Source: Dechloromonas hortensis
GTDB taxonomy: Bacteria > Pseudomonadota > Gammaproteobacteria > Burkholderiales > Rhodocyclaceae
Length of the DNA: 64,000 bases
Assembly: GCF_009469765.1 (NCBI RefSeq)
Contig: NZ_SSSQ01000003.1
Coordinates: 62,001 to 126,000 of the forward strand
Direction of reading: 5' to 3'
Under the pieces are notes generated by a model that was given only the letters and a program-made list of their open reading frames with translations, had not been told where the DNA came from and did not search any database. The stretch's first letter is position 1. Every line of letters begins with the position of its first letter. This document shows positions 42,506 to 51,370 of this stretch, piece by piece. Made by a program: the position numbers and the translations under genes.

Positions 42506-43507
42506 ATGACTTATCGCCTGCCTCCGTTGTCCGCCATGCGTGCGTTTGAAGCGGCCAGTCGCCATCTGAGCTTCAAAAAGGCGGCCGAAGAACTGCATGT
42601 CACGCCAGCGGCGATCAGTCAGCAGATCAAGACGCTGGAAGAGTATCTCGGCGTCAGCCTGTTTCGCCGGCTGACTCGCGCGCTGGAAATCACGGCTGAA
42701 GGCAGCGCTATGCTGCCCAAGGTACGGGAGGGTTTTGAATGCTTTGCCAGCGCCGTCGATAGTACCCGCCGCCCCGGTGATGGTGTCTTGACCATCCTGG
42801 CGCCGCCGTCGTTTGCTGCGCGCTGGCTGGTGCCGCGCCTGCCCCGCTTTGCCGCCGCCTGCCCGGAGGTCAAGTTGCGCCTTTCGAGCAGTGGCGATGC
42901 CGTCGACCGGCGGGGTGAAAAGCGCGAACTGGAAGGCGAGCCCGTCGATCTGCGTGCGGCGAGCAGCGCGCTGGCGATTCGCTATGGCACCGGCAACTAC
43001 CCGGGCTTTCGTGTCGAGCAGATTCTTTCCCCGGACTGGGTGCCGGTCTGCAGTCCGCGTTTGCTCGAATTTGGACCATCGCTAAAGGTGCCCGAAGATC
43101 TGGCTCGGCATGTGCTGATTCACGATGAAACGATCGAGGATGAGGAGCGTCAGCCGAGCTGGCGGGAATGGCTGGCCAGCGCCGGGGTTCGTGGCGTCGA
43201 TGCGCAGCGCGGCCCGCGCTTTTCGAATGCGCTGCTGGCGGTCGAGGCGGCGCTGGAAGCGCAGGGCGTCGCGCTGGCCCTGAAGCCGCTGGTCGAGGCC
43301 GATGTGGCCGCAGGGCGCCTGGTCGTTCCCTTCGAGATTTCGGTCCCTTCGCCCTATGCTTATTATTTGGTCATGCGCAAGGCGGTCGCCGAGCGCGACT
43401 CGGTTGCGGCCTTCCGGCACTGGTTGCTGGGCGAGGTGCAGGCGTTTGGCGGCATTCGCGGCTCGCGAATGGATGAGGCGGCGGTCGACGGGAGCGAGGG
43501 CGTATAA
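42506..43507 (+). CDS. LysR-type transcriptional regulator, GcvA-like
   Basis: 333 residues: N-terminal winged helix-turn-helix with LSAMRAFEAASRHLSFKKAAEELHVTPAAISQQIKTLE, the strongly conserved GcvA subtype, then a substrate-binding domain with FAARWLVPRLPRF. GcvA-type regulators control amino-acid, glycine or resistance genes; the target here is unknown. It diverges from the small lipoprotein gene. A strong inverted repeat at its own start suggests autoregulation. Confidence 0.92.
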   Translation: MTYRLPPLSAMRAFEAASRHLSFKKAAEELHVTPAAISQQIKTLEEYLGVSLFRRLTRALEITAEGSAMLPKVREGFECFASAVDSTRRPGDGVLTILAPPSFAARWLVPRLPRFAAACPEVKLRLSSSGDAVDRRGEKRELEGEPVDLRAASSALAIRYGTGNYPGFRVEQILSPDWVPVCSPRLLEFGPSLKVPEDLARHVLIHDETIEDEERQPSWREWLASAGVRGVDAQRGPRFSNALLAVEAALEAQGVALALKPLVEADVAAGRLVVPFEISVPSPYAYYLVMRKAVAERDSVAAFRHWLLGEVQAFGGIRGSRMDEAAVDGSEGV

Positions 43508-43508
43508 T
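43503..43508 (+). promoter_or_regulatory. Candidate -10 element for the ZIP transporter gene
   Basis: TATAAT overlaps the last codons of the LysR gene, about 30 bases before the GTG start of the transporter. No good -35 was seen, so this is weak support for a separate promoter. Confidence 0.35.
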
Positions 43509-43537
43509 CCGCGCCTTTCCCCAAGTATCAGACCCCT

Positions 43538-44305
43538 GTGAGTACTCTTTCCTGGATCATTGCCGTGTCGCTGGCGGGCGGCGTTTTGAGCGTTGTCGCA
43601 GCGGCGGCGCTAAGCGTGGCGGTTGGCACTCAGCGAGTCAGTATGCTGATTTCCTACGCGATTGGTGCGTTGCTCGGCGCGGCTTTTCTGGAAATCCTGC
43701 CGCACGCCCTTGAGCATGGCGAGCCGCACAACATGGCGGCGACGGTGCTGTTCGGCATCATGGTCTTTTTTGTCTTGGAGAAACTGGTTCTCTGGCGACA
43801 TTGCCACCACGACCATTGCGAGGCGCATGAGGCGCATGCGCCGGCTCACGATCACGGACGTTCCGGGCTGCTCATCCTGGTCGGCGATACTTTCCACAAC
43901 TTTGTCGACGGTATCTTGATCGCAGCGGCTTTCCTGGAAAATACCGAGCTCGGTATCGTCACCGCGCTGGCCATTATCGCCCACGAGATTCCGCAGGAAG
44001 TCGGCGATTATCTGATCCTGCTGCATTCCGGTTACAGCAAGGTGCGCGCCCTGGCCTTCAATCTATTGTCCAGTCTGGCAACCTTGGTTGGCGCCATGCT
44101 TGCCTATTTCGCCCTGTCCGAACTGACCGAGTGGATTCCGACGCTGCTCGGCCTGGCTGCGGCGAGCATGATCTATGTCGCCGTTGCCGATCTGATTCCC
44201 GGTTTGCACAAGCGAACCGAGTTGAAGGCGACGGTGCAGCAGGTGCTATTGATCGGGCTGGGTATCGCCTCGATCGCGCTCGTCCGGACGCTGGTTGGCG
44301 AGTGA
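43538..44305 (+). CDS. ZIP-family divalent metal transporter
   Basis: 255 residues from a GTG start. About seven to eight helices with a His-rich cytoplasmic loop (HCHHDHCEAHEAHAPAHDHG) and the metal-path motifs HNFVDG (helix IV) and HEIPQE (helix V). ZIP proteins import zinc or related metals. The last 60 bases overlap a small convergent membrane-protein gene. Confidence 0.93.
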   Translation: MSTLSWIIAVSLAGGVLSVVAAAALSVAVGTQRVSMLISYAIGALLGAAFLEILPHALEHGEPHNMAATVLFGIMVFFVLEKLVLWRHCHHDHCEAHEAHAPAHDHGRSGLLILVGDTFHNFVDGILIAAAFLENTELGIVTALAIIAHEIPQEVGDYLILLHSGYSKVRALAFNLLSSLATLVGAMLAYFALSELTEWIPTLLGLAAASMIYVAVADLIPGLHKRTELKATVQQVLLIGLGIASIALVRTLVGE

Positions 44306-44476
44306 TTCCCGGTAGCGCCGGCGCTGCCGGCGCACCTTGCTGCCACTGATCCAGAGCAGCAGTCCGCAGGGCAGCAGCCCATAAAAAAAGAATGAAATTA
44401 TGCCGGCAACGATGCTTGGTTCGTTGGCGGCAACCAGCAATGTTACATAAAGCCAGCCGATTGCAACAATGTACAT
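44246..44476 (-). CDS. Small two-helix membrane protein
   Basis: 76 residues with two predicted helices (about 3-19 and 23-46) and a strongly basic, then acidic, tail. The helical part MYIVAIGWLYVTLL looks like a conserved small protein of betaproteobacteria, from memory. It overlaps the ZIP gene tail on the other strand by 60 bases; the overlap falls in its charged tail, so its true end is uncertain. Confidence 0.6.
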   Translation of the reverse strand: MYIVAIGWLYVTLLVAANEPSIVAGIISFFFYGLLPCGLLLWISGSKVRRQRRRYRESLANQRPDERDRGDTQPDQ

Positions 44477-44508
44477 AGAGGGTGCCTCGCAGGGGCCCTA
44501 ATTATGCA

Positions 44509-44547
44509 TGCAAATGCATTGACAGGGCTGGGGCGGGTATGCAGAAT
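44509..44547 (+). promoter_or_regulatory. phaC promoter with TGC-rich candidate PhaR site
   Basis: A perfect -35 TTGACA (44519-44524) and CAGAAT -10 (44542-44547) are spaced 17 bases. A TGC-rich stretch (TGCATGCAAATGCATTG) overlaps the -35. PhaR repressors are known to favour TGC-rich sequences, so repression here by PhaR is plausible. Confidence 0.55.
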
Positions 44548-44585
44548 CCAGAAGCTCAAGCCCCCGACATATCAAAGAGAAGCCC

Positions 44586-46316
44586 ATGGCGCAGCAGGGA
44601 TCGAACAACAACGACGCATTTCTTGGTTCTGCCATGCAGTTCATGCAGGCTGGACAGAACGTGGCGCAGCAGTTCATGGAGTTTTTCGGCAAGGCCGGAA
44701 ATCCAACCATGGCCCAGCCACCGGTGGCCGATCCGCAAGCGATGACTGAGTTGCAGAAGCGCTTCACGGATCAGCAGATGTCATTGTGGCAGTCGGTGCT
44801 GGCCAAGCAGCAGGGGCAGCCGGAAAATTTCAAGGTGACACCGGAAGCCGGCGACCGTCGTTTTTCGGCGCCCGAATGGCGCGACAGCCCGATCTATGAC
44901 TATCTGCATCAGGCCTATCTGCTGAATACCAAGTTCCTCAAGGAAATGGTCGAAATCATCCCGGCGACTGACGACAAGGCGCGCAATCGGATGCGTTTCC
45001 TGGCGCGCCAGATGACCGACGCGATGGCGCCGTCCAATTTTGCCGCGACCAATCCGGAATTCATCCAGCGTGCGCTGGAGACCAAGGGCCAGAGCATCAC
45101 CGATGGCATCAACAACCTGATCAAGGATTTCGAGAAGGGCCGGATTTCGATGACCGATGAATCGGTCTTCGAGGTCGGCAAGAACATCGCGACCAGTGAA
45201 GGCGCCGTCGTCTACGAAAATGAGGTGATGCAACTGATCCAGTACGCGCCGCTGACCACCAAGGTCGGTACGCGGCCGCTGCTGGTCGTGCCGCCCTGCA
45301 TCAACAAGTTTTACATCATGGACCTGCAGCCGGACAATTCGCTGATTCGCTTCATGGTCGAGCAGGGCAACACTGTCTTCCTCATTTCCTGGCGCAATCC
45401 GCAGGAAGCCCTCGGTCATCTGACTTGGGACGATTACCTGGAAAACGGGCCGATTGCCGCCGTGCAGGTCATCAAGGAAATAACCAAGGTCAAGCAGGTC
45501 AATGCGCTTGGTTTCTGCGTCGGCGGTACCATCCTGACCTCGGCCCTGGCCGTACTGAAGGCGCGGGGCGAGGATAGCGTTGCTTCATTGACCTTGCTGA
45601 CGACGCTACTCGATTTTTCCGATACTGGCGAAATCGGCCTGTTCATCGACGACAACGGTCTGATGGCGCGCGAGTCGAGCATTGGCAAGGGTGGCCTGCT
45701 GCCAGCCCGCGATCTGGCGACGACTTTCTCGTTCCTGCGCGCCAACGATCTGGTCTGGAATTACGTCACCGGCAATTATCTGAAGGGCCAGAAGCCCCAG
45801 GCCTTCGACCTGCTGTACTGGAATTCCGATTCGACCAACCTGCCGGGGCCGTTTGCCTGCTGGTACATGCGCAACCTTTATCACGACAACAGTCTGCGCG
45901 TGCCGGGCAAGCTCGAGATGTGCGGCACCAAGGTCGATCTGGGCAGTCTGCAGATGCCGGTCTATCTGCTGGCGACGCGTGAAGACCATATCGTGCCCTG
46001 GCAGTCGGCTTATCAGAGCACCCGCATCCTGGGCGGCAATGTCCGCTTCGTGCTCGGTGCTTCCGGACATATCGCCGGTGTCATCAATCCGGCGAGCAAG
46101 AACAAGCGTAGTTACTGGGTCAATGACGATGTAAAAATCGATGCCGAAGGCTGGTTGACCGCAGCAGAAGAGAAGAAGGGCAGTTGGTGGAACGACTGGG
46201 CTGCCTGGTTGAAGCCGTTGTCAGGAGAGCAGCGAGCACCGCGTAAACCGGGAAGTGCCAAATACAAGCCGATCGAACCGGCACCCGGTCGTTATGTAAA
46301 GGAACGCGCGGTATAA
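44586..46316 (+). CDS. phaC: Class I poly(3-hydroxyalkanoate) synthase
   Basis: 576 residues. The lipase-like box GFCVGGT carries the catalytic cysteine (C311). The downstream Asp (near TREDHIVPW) and His (SGHIAGV) complete the triad. It polymerises (R)-3-hydroxyacyl-CoA into PHB granules. The N-terminal Gln/Phe-rich region (QFMQAGQNVAQQFMEFFG) fits granule contact. It starts a phaC-phaB-phaB run and has its own promoter. Confidence 0.96.
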   Translation: MAQQGSNNNDAFLGSAMQFMQAGQNVAQQFMEFFGKAGNPTMAQPPVADPQAMTELQKRFTDQQMSLWQSVLAKQQGQPENFKVTPEAGDRRFSAPEWRDSPIYDYLHQAYLLNTKFLKEMVEIIPATDDKARNRMRFLARQMTDAMAPSNFAATNPEFIQRALETKGQSITDGINNLIKDFEKGRISMTDESVFEVGKNIATSEGAVVYENEVMQLIQYAPLTTKVGTRPLLVVPPCINKFYIMDLQPDNSLIRFMVEQGNTVFLISWRNPQEALGHLTWDDYLENGPIAAVQVIKEITKVKQVNALGFCVGGTILTSALAVLKARGEDSVASLTLLTTLLDFSDTGEIGLFIDDNGLMARESSIGKGGLLPARDLATTFSFLRANDLVWNYVTGNYLKGQKPQAFDLLYWNSDSTNLPGPFACWYMRNLYHDNSLRVPGKLEMCGTKVDLGSLQMPVYLLATREDHIVPWQSAYQSTRILGGNVRFVLGASGHIAGVINPASKNKRSYWVNDDVKIDAEGWLTAAEEKKGSWWNDWAAWLKPLSGEQRAPRKPGSAKYKPIEPAPGRYVKERAV

Positions 46317-46340
46317 AAACTTCTGAGCGAGGGTATAAGA

Positions 46341-47081
46341 ATGTCGCGAGTTGCACTGGTTACTGGAGGAATGGGCGGTCTCGGTGAGGCTGTCTGCATC
46401 AAGCTGGCTGCGCTGGGCTACAAGGTGGTGACCACCTATTCGCCGGGCAATGCCAAGGTTCAGGACTGGCTGAAGACCATGAACAACATGGGCTACGGCT
46501 TCAAGGCATATCCCTGCGATGTGACGGATTTCGAGTCGGCACGTGTCTGTGTCGAGACGGTGACCGCGGAAGTCGGGCCGGTCGATGTGCTGGTCAATAA
46601 CGCTGGCATCACACGCGACATGACCTTCAAGAAAATGACCAAGGCGGACTGGGATGCGGTGATGCATACCAACCTCGATTCGGTTTTCAATATGACCAAG
46701 CAGGTCATGGATGGCATGTTGGAACGCAAGTGGGGCCGGGTCATCAATGTTTCGTCGGTCAACGGTCAGAAGGGCGCCTTCGGGCAGACCAACTATTCGG
46801 CGGCCAAAGCGGGCATGCATGGCTTTACCAAGGCGCTGGCCCTGGAAGTGGCCAAGCAAGGGGTGACGGTCAACACTATTTCGCCGGGCTATATCGGCAC
46901 CAAGATGGTGACGGCGATCCCGCAGGAAATTCTCGATTCAAAAATTCTGCCGCAGATTCCGGTCAATCGACTGGGCAAGCCGGAAGAAATCGCCGGCCTC
47001 GTCGCTTATCTGTCTTCCGATGAAGCAGCGTTCGTGACCGGGGCCAATATCTCGATCAACGGCGGTCAGCACATGTTCTGA
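46341..47081 (+). CDS. phaB: Acetoacetyl-CoA reductase, first copy
   Basis: 246 residues of the short-chain dehydrogenase fold: nucleotide motif TGGMGGLG, NNAG, catalytic Ser in NVSSVNGQKG, and Tyr-Lys in YSAAKAG. It makes (R)-3-hydroxybutyryl-CoA from acetoacetyl-CoA with NADPH. It lies 24 bases after phaC and looks like the canonical PHB-pathway copy. No phaA thiolase is present in the window. Confidence 0.93.
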   Translation: MSRVALVTGGMGGLGEAVCIKLAALGYKVVTTYSPGNAKVQDWLKTMNNMGYGFKAYPCDVTDFESARVCVETVTAEVGPVDVLVNNAGITRDMTFKKMTKADWDAVMHTNLDSVFNMTKQVMDGMLERKWGRVINVSSVNGQKGAFGQTNYSAAKAGMHGFTKALALEVAKQGVTVNTISPGYIGTKMVTAIPQEILDSKILPQIPVNRLGKPEEIAGLVAYLSSDEAAFVTGANISINGGQHMF

Positions 47082-47124
47082 CCGGTGTTTTTTTAGCTGT
47101 ATCAACAACAAGGAAGGAAAGACT

Positions 47125-47868
47125 ATGACGCAACGTGTTGCTCTCGTTACCGGCGCTATGGGCGGTCTGGGTACCGCAATTTGCCAGGAACTGGCCAAGG
47201 CCGGTCACAAGGTGGTTGCCTCTTATCACCCGCAGTTCGACAACAAGGAAGAATGGCTGAAGGAAATGGCTGCCGCCGGCTTCAATGATTTCGTCTGCGT
47301 TCCTGGTGATGTTTCTTCTCTCGAAGATTGCCAGAAGATGGTTGCCGAAGCCGAAGCCGCTCTTGGCCAGGTCGATATTCTGGTGAACAACGCCGGTATC
47401 ACCCGCGACCGCATGTTCGCCAAGATGGAAAAGGATGGCTGGGATGCAGTTATCGCCACCAACCTGACCTCGCTGTTCAACATGACCAAGCAAGTCTCCG
47501 CCAAAATGGCCGAGCGTGGCTGGGGTCGCATCATCAACATCTCCTCCGTCAACGGCGTCAAGGGTCAGGCTGGCCAGACCAACTACTCCGCTGCCAAGGC
47601 TGGTGTGATCGGCTTCACCAAGGCGTTGGCTGCCGAACTGGCCGCCAAGGGCGTGACCGTCAACGCCATTGCCCCGGGCTATGTCGCGACCAAGATGGTC
47701 ATGGCGATCAAGCCGGAAGTGCTGCAGACCATCGTTGACTCCGTCCCGATGAAGCGTCTGGCCAAGCCGGAAGAAATCGGTGGCGCCTGTGCTTACCTGT
47801 CTTCCGAACTGGCTGGCTTCATGACCGGTGCCACCCTGAACATCAACGGTGGCCTGTATTACCAGTAA
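47125..47868 (+). CDS. phaB: Acetoacetyl-CoA reductase, second copy
   Basis: 247 residues with all short-chain dehydrogenase residues (TGAMGGLG, NNAG, NISSVNGVKG, YSAAKAG). It is clearly paralogous to its neighbour but differs at many positions, so the duplication is old. Its codons look more biased to highly expressed forms. It ends just before a strong terminator. It may use a different chain length or serve as the main reductase. Confidence 0.92.
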   Translation: MTQRVALVTGAMGGLGTAICQELAKAGHKVVASYHPQFDNKEEWLKEMAAAGFNDFVCVPGDVSSLEDCQKMVAEAEAALGQVDILVNNAGITRDRMFAKMEKDGWDAVIATNLTSLFNMTKQVSAKMAERGWGRIINISSVNGVKGQAGQTNYSAAKAGVIGFTKALAAELAAKGVTVNAIAPGYVATKMVMAIKPEVLQTIVDSVPMKRLAKPEEIGGACAYLSSELAGFMTGATLNINGGLYYQ

Positions 47869-47927
47869 TCGCTGTTTTTTGCAGAAATCAGCCTGAAATA
47901 TTGCTAATTTCTGCGTTGCAGCACAAG

Positions 47928-47953
47928 CAGGCGCCTTCGGGCGCCTGTTTTTT
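47928..47953 (+). terminator. Intrinsic terminator after the second phaB
   Basis: Eight-base GC arms (CAGGCGCC and complement) around a TTCG tetraloop, followed by six T. It is a very stable terminator and cleanly ends the phaCB transcript. A 12-base imperfect inverted repeat at 47881-47914 precedes it. Confidence 0.92.
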
Positions 47954-47957
47954 CAGC

Positions 47958-47963
47958 TATAAT
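47958..47963 (+). promoter_or_regulatory. Candidate -10 of phaR
   Basis: A perfect TATAAT lies about 37 bases before the phaR ATG, with TGC-rich DNA (TTGCACTGCAC) right behind it that could serve as a PhaR autoregulatory site. No clear -35 is visible. Confidence 0.45.
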
Positions 47964-47999
47964 GTTGCACTGCACACAAAATCGTTCAAGGATGGCAGC

Positions 48000-48554
48000 A
48001 TGTCGGAACCGGTACGCCTGATCAAGAAATACCCCAACCGTCGTCTTTACGATACCAAGACGAGCGCTTACATCACGCTGGGGGACGTCAAGGATCTGGT
48101 CCTCAAGTTTGAAGTGTTCAAAGTACTGGATGCCAAGAGTGGCGAAGACCTGACGCGCAGCATCCTGCTCCAGATCATTCTTGAAGAGGAAACCGGCGGC
48201 ATGCCGATGTTCTCGAGCGATCTGCTCTCCGGCTTCATTCGTTTCTACGGTAGCGCCATGCAGGGCATGCTCGGCAAGTACCTGGAAAACAACATGAAGA
48301 CCTTCGTCGATTTCCAGAACAAGCTGCAGGACCAGTCGCGTACCATGTACGGGGCCGGTGACAACACTCATATGCAGACGGATTTCTGGAACCAGTTCCT
48401 GAACTTCCAGCAGCCGGCCATGCAGAGCATGATGACGGCCTACATGGACCAGTCGAAGAAAATGTTCCAGTCGATGCAGGATCAACTGCAAACCCAGACA
48501 CGGACCATGTTTACCGGTTTCCAGGCGAATCCGGGCGAGAAGGCCGACAAGTAA
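48000..48554 (+). CDS. phaR: PhaR, polyhydroxyalkanoate synthesis repressor
   Basis: 184 residues from the ATG at 48000, which follows a TATAAT box; an earlier in-frame start would overlap the promoter. The PhaR DNA-binding domain RLIKKYPNRRLYDTKTS is at the N-terminus, followed by a PHB-accumulation domain and a Gln/Met-rich C-terminus that can contact granules. PhaR represses phasin and its own gene until PHB titrates it away. Confidence 0.94.
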   Translation: MSEPVRLIKKYPNRRLYDTKTSAYITLGDVKDLVLKFEVFKVLDAKSGEDLTRSILLQIILEEETGGMPMFSSDLLSGFIRFYGSAMQGMLGKYLENNMKTFVDFQNKLQDQSRTMYGAGDNTHMQTDFWNQFLNFQQPAMQSMMTAYMDQSKKMFQSMQDQLQTQTRTMFTGFQANPGEKADK

Positions 48555-48661
48555 GCGTGTGCTGACGGGTTTGGCCCAGGCTAAATCCGTCCCGCCCGGT
48601 GCCAATGGCCCGTTGGCGAAAAGGGCATTTTTCGGCCGTTGACCGCAGCAATTCGATTGGT

Positions 48662-49642
48662 TCAGTCGGGGTCTTGCGCCTTGGCCCAATCTTCAGCAAT
48701 CACAAAACCCAGACCATTGCTTTCCGGCAGGTAAAGCCGACCGCCACTGATCGGTGCTGTCCAGCCAGTGTCGGCAGCCAGCCATTCGGCCGTGCCCAGG
48801 CCATGCACCGAGTCCGGTGCAATCGCCGCCGCCAGCTGGGCGCAGGCGAGCAGGCCGCAACTGCTTTCCAGGCTCGACGTGACAATGCATTCCAGACCGG
48901 CGGCGCGGGCGCGTAGTGCAATCTCCATGCTTTTCAGCAGTCCACCGTGGCGGGCCGGTTTGAGGACCAGTCGGCGCAGCGGCGGGTGGCGGAAGAAGGC
49001 CGGCGTCAGTAGATGGCAGGACTCATCGAGCGCCAGCGGAAAAGGCAGGCCGGCTTGGAGTTGGGCCAGCTCCTCCGGTACGGGATAGCGCAGCGGCTCT
49101 TCAAGGCCTTCGATCGGCAAGCTGCGGCAGGCATCGAGAAATTGCCGGGCTTCGGGCAAGGACCAGGCGGCATTGGCGTCGAGGCGCAGTTTGATCGGTG
49201 CCGGCAAGCCGGTGGCGAGTTGGCGCAGACGGGCGATTTCCTCGGCCGGCGCAGCCAGGCCAACCTTGATTTTCAGCACCTGAAATCCGGCGTCAAGGCT
49301 TGCTTGAAGTGCCGCTTCGCTGAGCTCGGAAATAGCCCCCAAATTGCTGTTCACCGCCAGACTGGCAACGTTCGGTTCGCCGCTCAGCCAGGCGTGCAAC
49401 GGCAGGCTGGCTGACTGGGCGGCCAGATCGAGATGTGCCGATTCTTCGGCAAAAGCCCTGGCTGCCGGTTCGTCGATGCCGAATTCAGGCAGTGGCGCGC
49501 AGTCACCCCAGCCGGTCAGACCCTGATCGTTGCGCAAGCGGAGCAATTTGCCCCGGCGCTCAAGGAGTTGCCCCCGGCTGGTTTGCCAGGGGCGCTTCAG
49601 CGGCAGGGCGTAGGGCAGCCAATCGGCGGCGACGACGTTCAC
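48662..49642 (-). CDS. menC: o-Succinylbenzoate synthase
   Basis: 326 residues from a GTG that overlaps the menB stop (GTGA). An enolase-superfamily barrel: KIKVG (catalytic Lys), LRLDANAAW (Asp), GLEEPL (Glu), LALDES (Asp) and [10 protein letters not shown] (Lys). It dehydrates SHCHC to o-succinylbenzoate in menaquinone synthesis. Menaquinone would serve NosGH-type and other anaerobic respirations. Other men genes are not in the window. An IR and the GTTGACCGCAG motif lie just downstream. Confidence 0.9.
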   Translation of the reverse strand: MNVVAADWLPYALPLKRPWQTSRGQLLERRGKLLRLRNDQGLTGWGDCAPLPEFGIDEPAARAFAEESAHLDLAAQSASLPLHAWLSGEPNVASLAVNSNLGAISELSEAALQASLDAGFQVLKIKVGLAAPAEEIARLRQLATGLPAPIKLRLDANAAWSLPEARQFLDACRSLPIEGLEEPLRYPVPEELAQLQAGLPFPLALDESCHLLTPAFFRHPPLRRLVLKPARHGGLLKSMEIALRARAAGLECIVTSSLESSCGLLACAQLAAAIAPDSVHGLGTAEWLAADTGWTAPISGGRLYLPESNGLGFVIAEDWAKAQDPD

Positions 49643-50466
49643 GGGCGTTTGCGGTACTTGCCGAAATCCGGTGCTCGGCGTTCCAGCCAGGCGTTGCGTC
49701 CTTCCTGGCCTTCTTCGCTCATGTAGAAGAGGCCGGTGGCGTTGCCGGCCAGTTCCTGGATGCCGGCCAATCCGTCGGTGTCGGCATTGAAGCCGGCCTT
49801 GATCATGCGCAGCGCCATCGGCGACAGTTGCAGCATCTGCCGGCACCAGGCGACGGTTTCCGCTTCCAGTTGCTCGACCGGCACGACGGCGTTGACCAGG
49901 CCCCAGTCGAGGGCGGTGGCGGCGTCGTACTGGCGGCAGAGCAGCCAGATTTCCTTGGCGCGTTTCATGCCGATGGTGCGGGCCATCAAGCCGGCGCCGA
50001 GGCCGGCATCGAAACTGCCGACGCGGGGGCCGGTCTGGCCGAAGCGGGCGTTGTCGCCGGCGATCGATAGATCGCAGACGAGGTGCAGGACGTGGCCACC
50101 GCCAATGGCGTAGCCGGCGACCATGGCGACGACCGGTTTCGGGCAGCGGCGAATCTGCATCTGCAGATCGAGGACGTTGAGATGCGGCGTGCCGCCTTCA
50201 TCGATATAACCTTCGTCGCCGCGTACTTTCTGGTCGCCGCCGGCGCAGAACGCCTCGTCGCCGGCGCCGGTCAGGATGATGGCGCCGATGGCATTGTCGT
50301 GATGGGCGCGGTGGAAAGCGTCGATTAGCTGGCTGACGGTTTCCGGCCGGAAGGCGTTGCGGCGTTCCGGGCGGTTGATGGTGATCTTGGCGATGCCTTC
50401 CGCCGTTTCATAAAGGATATCGGAGTAGGTTTGGCTGCTGAGCCAGGTGATCGGCTGGGTGGTCAT
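49639..50466 (-). CDS. menB: 1,4-Dihydroxy-2-naphthoyl-CoA synthase
   Basis: 275 residues of the crotonase fold with [11 protein letters not shown], the oxyanion-hole segment [25 protein letters not shown] and the family-typical GSFDAGLG. It closes the second ring in menaquinone synthesis, the step after menE. It begins at the ATG at 50466 and is coupled to menC through a four-base overlap. Confidence 0.93.
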   Translation of the reverse strand: MTTQPITWLSSQTYSDILYETAEGIAKITINRPERRNAFRPETVSQLIDAFHRAHHDNAIGAIILTGAGDEAFCAGGDQKVRGDEGYIDEGGTPHLNVLDLQMQIRRCPKPVVAMVAGYAIGGGHVLHLVCDLSIAGDNARFGQTGPRVGSFDAGLGAGLMARTIGMKRAKEIWLLCRQYDAATALDWGLVNAVVPVEQLEAETVAWCRQMLQLSPMALRMIKAGFNADTDGLAGIQELAGNATGLFYMSEEGQEGRNAWLERRAPDFGKYRKRP

Positions 50467-50605
50467 GATGCGGTTTCGGGTTGCGATGCCGCGAGTATAG
50501 CCGTGCTCGGGGGGCGGCGATTTGAGCTGTGTCGCGCTTCCTATTCCTTTTGCGGGCCCGGGAGGAAGCGTGGGAAAATGCCGCTTCGTTATTGAGGATG
50601 TCATT

Positions 50606-50977
50606 GTGAGAGAACGCCGCCGTAACCACCGCTTCAACCTGCAAGGCAAGGTCCTGCTCGAACTGGGGGGGCAGCGCTTCGAGTTTCCGGCCGCCGATAT
50701 TTCGGTGTCGGGGGTAGGCGTCATGCTCGATGTGGCAGTGCTTGGCGCCAAGCCGAGCGGGGCGGTCGGTATCTGTACCATCGAATCGCCCGATCTGGCT
50801 TGCCCGGTCGAAGCCTATGTCAGCGTGATGCGCATCCGCCGCGTCGGGCATCAGCATCTGGTCGGCCTGCGCTTCGAGTCGATCAGCGATGAGCAGTTAC
50901 AGGTCATCCAGGCTTACGAAAGCCTACTGCGGGCGCGAAGTGCGAAACGTGCCGCCGGCCCGCTTTCTTCAACCTGA
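50606..50977 (+). CDS. PilZ-domain protein, likely c-di-GMP receptor
   Basis: 123 residues from a GTG preceded by GAGGAT. The c-di-GMP-binding RxxxR is in RERRRNHRF near the N-terminus and the D/NxSxxG motif is DISVSGVG. Both are intact, so ligand binding is expected. It is a stand-alone PilZ protein and could read signals from the REC-GGDEF protein in this window. It diverges from menB. Confidence 0.88.
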   Translation: MRERRRNHRFNLQGKVLLELGGQRFEFPAADISVSGVGVMLDVAVLGAKPSGAVGICTIESPDLACPVEAYVSVMRIRRVGHQHLVGLRFESISDEQLQVIQAYESLLRARSAKRAAGPLSST

Positions 50978-51003
50978 AGTAGTCCGTTAACTGGGGCGTG
51001 ACT

Positions 51004-51047
51004 GGTCGTTCCTGCTGGCGCCTTGAGCCGGTGCCGCAAGAACGACC
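51004..51047. other. Structured inverted repeat between the PilZ and ilvN genes
   Basis: Eight-base outer arms (GGTCGTTC/GAACGACC) enclose a second GC-rich pairing. It sits between convergent genes but lacks a T-run, so it may be a Rho-type or stability element. Confidence 0.4.
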
Positions 51048-51057
51048 CTGAGCCGCG

Positions 51058-51369
51058 TCAGGCCTGGAAGAATGCTTCCAACTGGCTGAAGACGGCGTGA
51101 TCGGCACCGTGCCGCCGGACTGTGATGACGTCTTCCAGCTTTTCCAGTTGCTTGATCATTTGCGGCAGGCGCCCGTCTTCATTGACCAGCAGCCAGATGC
51201 GCGAATGTTGGCCGTTGCCGAGCGGCAGGCAGAGAATACCCTCGACGTTGTAGGCACGGCGCGAGAAGAGGCCGACGACGTGCGACATGACGCCGGGGTG
51301 GTTGTTGACGTTGATTTCGAGCACGGCGCGGGCCAGCGCCTGCTGTTCGTTGCGATGGATGGCGTTCAT
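51058..51369 (-). CDS. ilvN: Acetolactate synthase small regulatory subunit (short type)
   Basis: 103 residues, matching the short IlvN of E. coli isozyme I rather than the longer IlvH. The ACT domain is visible in LEINVNNHPGVMSHVVGLFSRRAYNVEGI. It activates the large subunit and confers valine feedback. It starts one base after the ilvB stop. Confidence 0.9.
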   Translation of the reverse strand: MNAIHRNEQQALARAVLEINVNNHPGVMSHVVGLFSRRAYNVEGILCLPLGNGQHSRIWLLVNEDGRLPQMIKQLEKLEDVITVRRHGADHAVFSQLEAFFQA

Positions 51370-51370
51370 T

